From Baffinella frigidus (Eukaryota > Cryptophyceae > Cryptomonadales > Baffinellaceae): DNA of 14,720 bases. Of this stretch, positions 12,720 through 14,720 are shown in pieces. How positions within the stretch are numbered: position 1 is the first letter of the stretch; every line of letters starts with the position of its first letter. The notes beneath the pieces were generated by a model. It searched no databases, was not told the origin of the DNA, and saw only the letters and a list, made by a program, of their open reading frames with translations. The position numbers and the translations under genes were made by a program. The stretch spans positions 427,606 through 442,325 of the forward strand of contig MU646384.1 of assembly GCA_026770585.1 (NCBI GenBank), read 5' to 3'.

Positions 12720-14720
12720 ATGGCGAACAGGCGGCTCGCCCTGGCGGCGGGAGCGCTCGCCCTTCTAGTGTCGTGCTGTGTGCTCTCGCAGCGTGCCGGC
12801 TCAGCTGTGGAGCTATCGTCGGGCGGGCGGGCGGGCGTCAACTCCCATCACGGTGCTCGTGGCGTCAACTCAAATCAAATGGCCAGTTTCGCAGAGGGGC
12901 TGGTGGGAAAGAATCTTCCGGTCGAGAACCTCGCCACGCCCTACGAGACCGGCTTCCCGCGGGTGACCACCCTGTCCCTGCGCAAGCCAGGCCCCCACAA
13001 CAGCTGATGTGTGTATCATGTCGCGGCAGTTGTCCAGCCCGGCGCCTGTGTGGCATGCCCGCCCCGCTCAGCCATCAATCAGCTAACCCAAGGCGCCCGC
13101 CCCGCAGAGCTACTTCCGTGCGGCGCCCAACCCGAAGTCAAAGTACGCGTGGGTGTGCCCCGGGCCGTCGCTTCTCGACGACGGCAGCAGCGCAGCGTGC
13201 CCCGAATCCAGCACAGGCTCCTACCGGTGCTGCATCGACTCGAGCAACGGCGGAGCCGTCACCGATGAAATGTGCTGCCCGGAGAAGGAGAAGCTTGCGC
13301 GGAGCTACCACCGCGGTACTAACCCTAAACCCTGAACCCTGAACCCTGCACCCTGAACCCCTATACCCTACACCCTGAACCCTACACCCGACATAGAGCC
13401 ACCGCCCCTGGCCTGACCAAGCCCAGTTTGCTGGCTCGTTGAAAAATCTGACGCCGCGCACCGTGCAGGGCCCCCGTCGGCTGCTGTGGCCAAGAAGCTC
13501 GAGAACGTTCTGCTCAAGGTGCGCTCGCCCTCAACGAGAATGCAAGTTGTTGGAAGAGAACGGAGCGGGGGCTGGATTGAGATGTGCGAAGCTGTGGCGG
13601 TGGGATGGCACCCTCTTGAGCAGAAGTGGGGCACCGCTCTGCTGGCGCTGTGCTGGAGCGAGCAGGGCGCTCAGGTTGCCCAGGACTGTGGCGGACACGT
13701 GGTAACCTGTGCAGGTTCGCCACGATAAACCCATACCTGGGTAAACCCGTGCAGATTTAACAGAGTAAACCCGTGCTGGGGTGAAACCGTGTTTTACCGT
13801 GTTTCCGGGGCCCAAAATCTGCGGGCGCCAAAAACTGTGTGCAGGCGGGGAAACTGCAGTGCAATCACTCACTCCTGCGTTTCAACTCCGTGGTTTGTGG
13901 ATGCAAGTCGCCCACACCAACGCCCGGCTGGAGCGTCGCGTGATTCTGGTGGTGTTTGCAGGTGGTGGAACGTCTGGAGAAGGAGGATCAGGCGCCTGCA
14001 GGGAACCCCGACTACGTCTCGAAGGCGGAGGCGGACAACGACATCGACGACTACTTCGATTCGTTCGATGCACCCCAGGCACGCCCCCCCTCCCCCTTCG
14101 TTGGATGCTCCCTAGGCACTCGCCCCCCCCTCCCATTCGTCTAATGCCCCCAAGGCGCATCCCCCCCCCTTCTGTTCCCCAACATCACACCGCATCCCGC
14201 AACCTCACCTGCTCACCTGAAACTTGGTGAAGGAGCAAATCCTGCGCGAGGCGACAGCGGCAGAGACATGCTGGAGCTGACCCTGCACTGCTGCGGAGCA
14301 GACGGCGCAGCCCAAGGCGGCGCGGGAACCCTCAGGCGCCGCCGCGCGCAAAGAGCTGAACAGCATCATGGACCAGCTGGGCGAGGGAAACCTCGGGGGG
14401 CTCGCGTTCCAGCGGAGCAAGCTCACGCCCGCGCTCCCGGACGCGGCGCCGGCCGTGCACGCGGAGGCGGAGGGGCTGGCGCGGGATGTGGCGCGGGAGG
14501 GGGATAGCGGGAGAGAGGAGGCGTTCCGGGAATGGCAAAGGGATGCGGTGTCTGGGCGGCGGAGACGGTCGGTGATGGCGGGGGTGGGGGAGGAGCAGCG
14601 GCGGCAGCAGGCGGGTGCTGCGGAGGCGGGGCGCGCGACCGTGCGTAAGTGGGCGGGAAGCAGGGAGCATTACTACACGGACGTGCGAGGGCCGGTGACC
14701 AAGGAGTTTGCAAGGAAGTG
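12720..14720 (+). CDS. Putative secreted Cys-containing protein, C-terminus off the window
   Basis: Five exons are proposed: 12720-12962, 13108-13315, 13469-13518, 13962-14078 and 14302 to beyond 14720, all in phase, over 345 residues without a stop. The ATG has good context (AAGATGG). MANRRLALAAGALALLVSCC and the following VLSQRAGSA form a typical signal peptide with likely cleavage after SA. Exon 2 carries six cysteines (YAWVCPG, AACPESS, YRCCIDS, EMCCPEK) reminiscent of, but not proving, a granulin-like half-module. Exons 3-4 are charged (AKKLENVLLK|VVERLEKEDQ, DNDIDDYFDSFDAPQ). Exon 5 is Arg/Ala/Glu-rich and probably helical (ARKELNSIMDQLGEGNLGGL). Intron 4 begins GC (CAG|GCACGC). Intron 1 is placed at CGG|GTGACC; the frame stays open to 13004, so a non-canonical junction giving PHN-SYF is possible. 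A consensus GTAAGT at 14645 could end exon 5 early. No family is assigned. Confidence 0.65.
13318..13391. repeat. Telomere-like tract starting at a splice donor
   Basis: ACTAACCCTAAACCCTGAAC and further CCCTGAA, CCCTGCA, CCCTATA and CCCTACA variants begin two bases after the donor dinucleotide at 13316-13317, so the intron of the secreted-protein gene starts directly with telomere-like repeats. Confidence 0.8.
13519..13961. other. 443-bp intron with TAAACCCGTGC repeats
   Basis: This intron of the secreted-protein gene contains imperfect repeats at about 13705-13800 (CGATAAACCCATACCTGG, GGTAAACCCGTGCAGATT, AGTAAACCCGTGCTGGGG). The frame of exon 3 stays open to 13728 when read through. No separate gene is supported here. 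Confidence 0.5.

Noticed and set aside
13486-13728. Open frame continuing from exon 3 of the secreted-protein gene
   Set aside because: The AAG|GTGCGC donor and the in-phase acceptor at 13962 give a better model; the extension is read-through of an intron.

Overview
The window is nuclear DNA from a eukaryote. It has GT-AG introns with matching phases, many interspersed inverted-repeat elements, GC-rich coding exons, and C-rich tracts resembling the plant/alveolate/algal telomere heptamer CCCTAAA, including inside introns. This fits a free-living protist or alga (a chromerid, dinoflagellate, haptophyte or similar). The exact group cannot be fixed from the sequence. No rRNA, CRISPR, phage or bacterial operon signal was seen.

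Three spliced genes can be assembled. (1) On the + strand, ten exons between 4436 and 8779 join in phase into 322 residues: three canonical ankyrin repeats, a low-complexity insert, a fourth ankyrin repeat, and a C-terminal Pin1-type parvulin peptidyl-prolyl isomerase with its catalytic and phosphate-binding residues intact. The N-terminus is unresolved. Candidate upstream exons lie at 192-2108 and 2983-3217. (2) On the - strand, five exons between 12401 and 9390 join in phase 0 into about 526 residues of an unrecognised protein with a Gly/Met-rich tail. (3) On the + strand from 12720 to the window end, five exons encode a putative secreted, cysteine-containing, then charged and helical protein that runs off the edge.

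Layout: 1-95 is a (CCCTCAA)n array. 96-4435 is mostly noncoding, with foldback elements, duplicated blocks and weak exon candidates. 4436-8779 is the ankyrin-parvulin gene, whose introns carry a MITE, palindromes, telomere-like tracts and a 21-bp minisatellite. 8780-9389 separates two convergent genes and holds two foldback elements. 9390-12401 is the minus-strand gene. 12402-12719 is a compact divergent intergenic region with three AACGTCAA boxes. 12720-14720 is the secreted-protein gene.

The most notable items are the ankyrin-Pin1 fusion, a 150-bp MITE family present twice with clean 4-bp target-site duplications, telomere-like DNA within introns, and C-runs just downstream of many 5' splice sites. 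No functional link between the three genes is evident beyond their positions.
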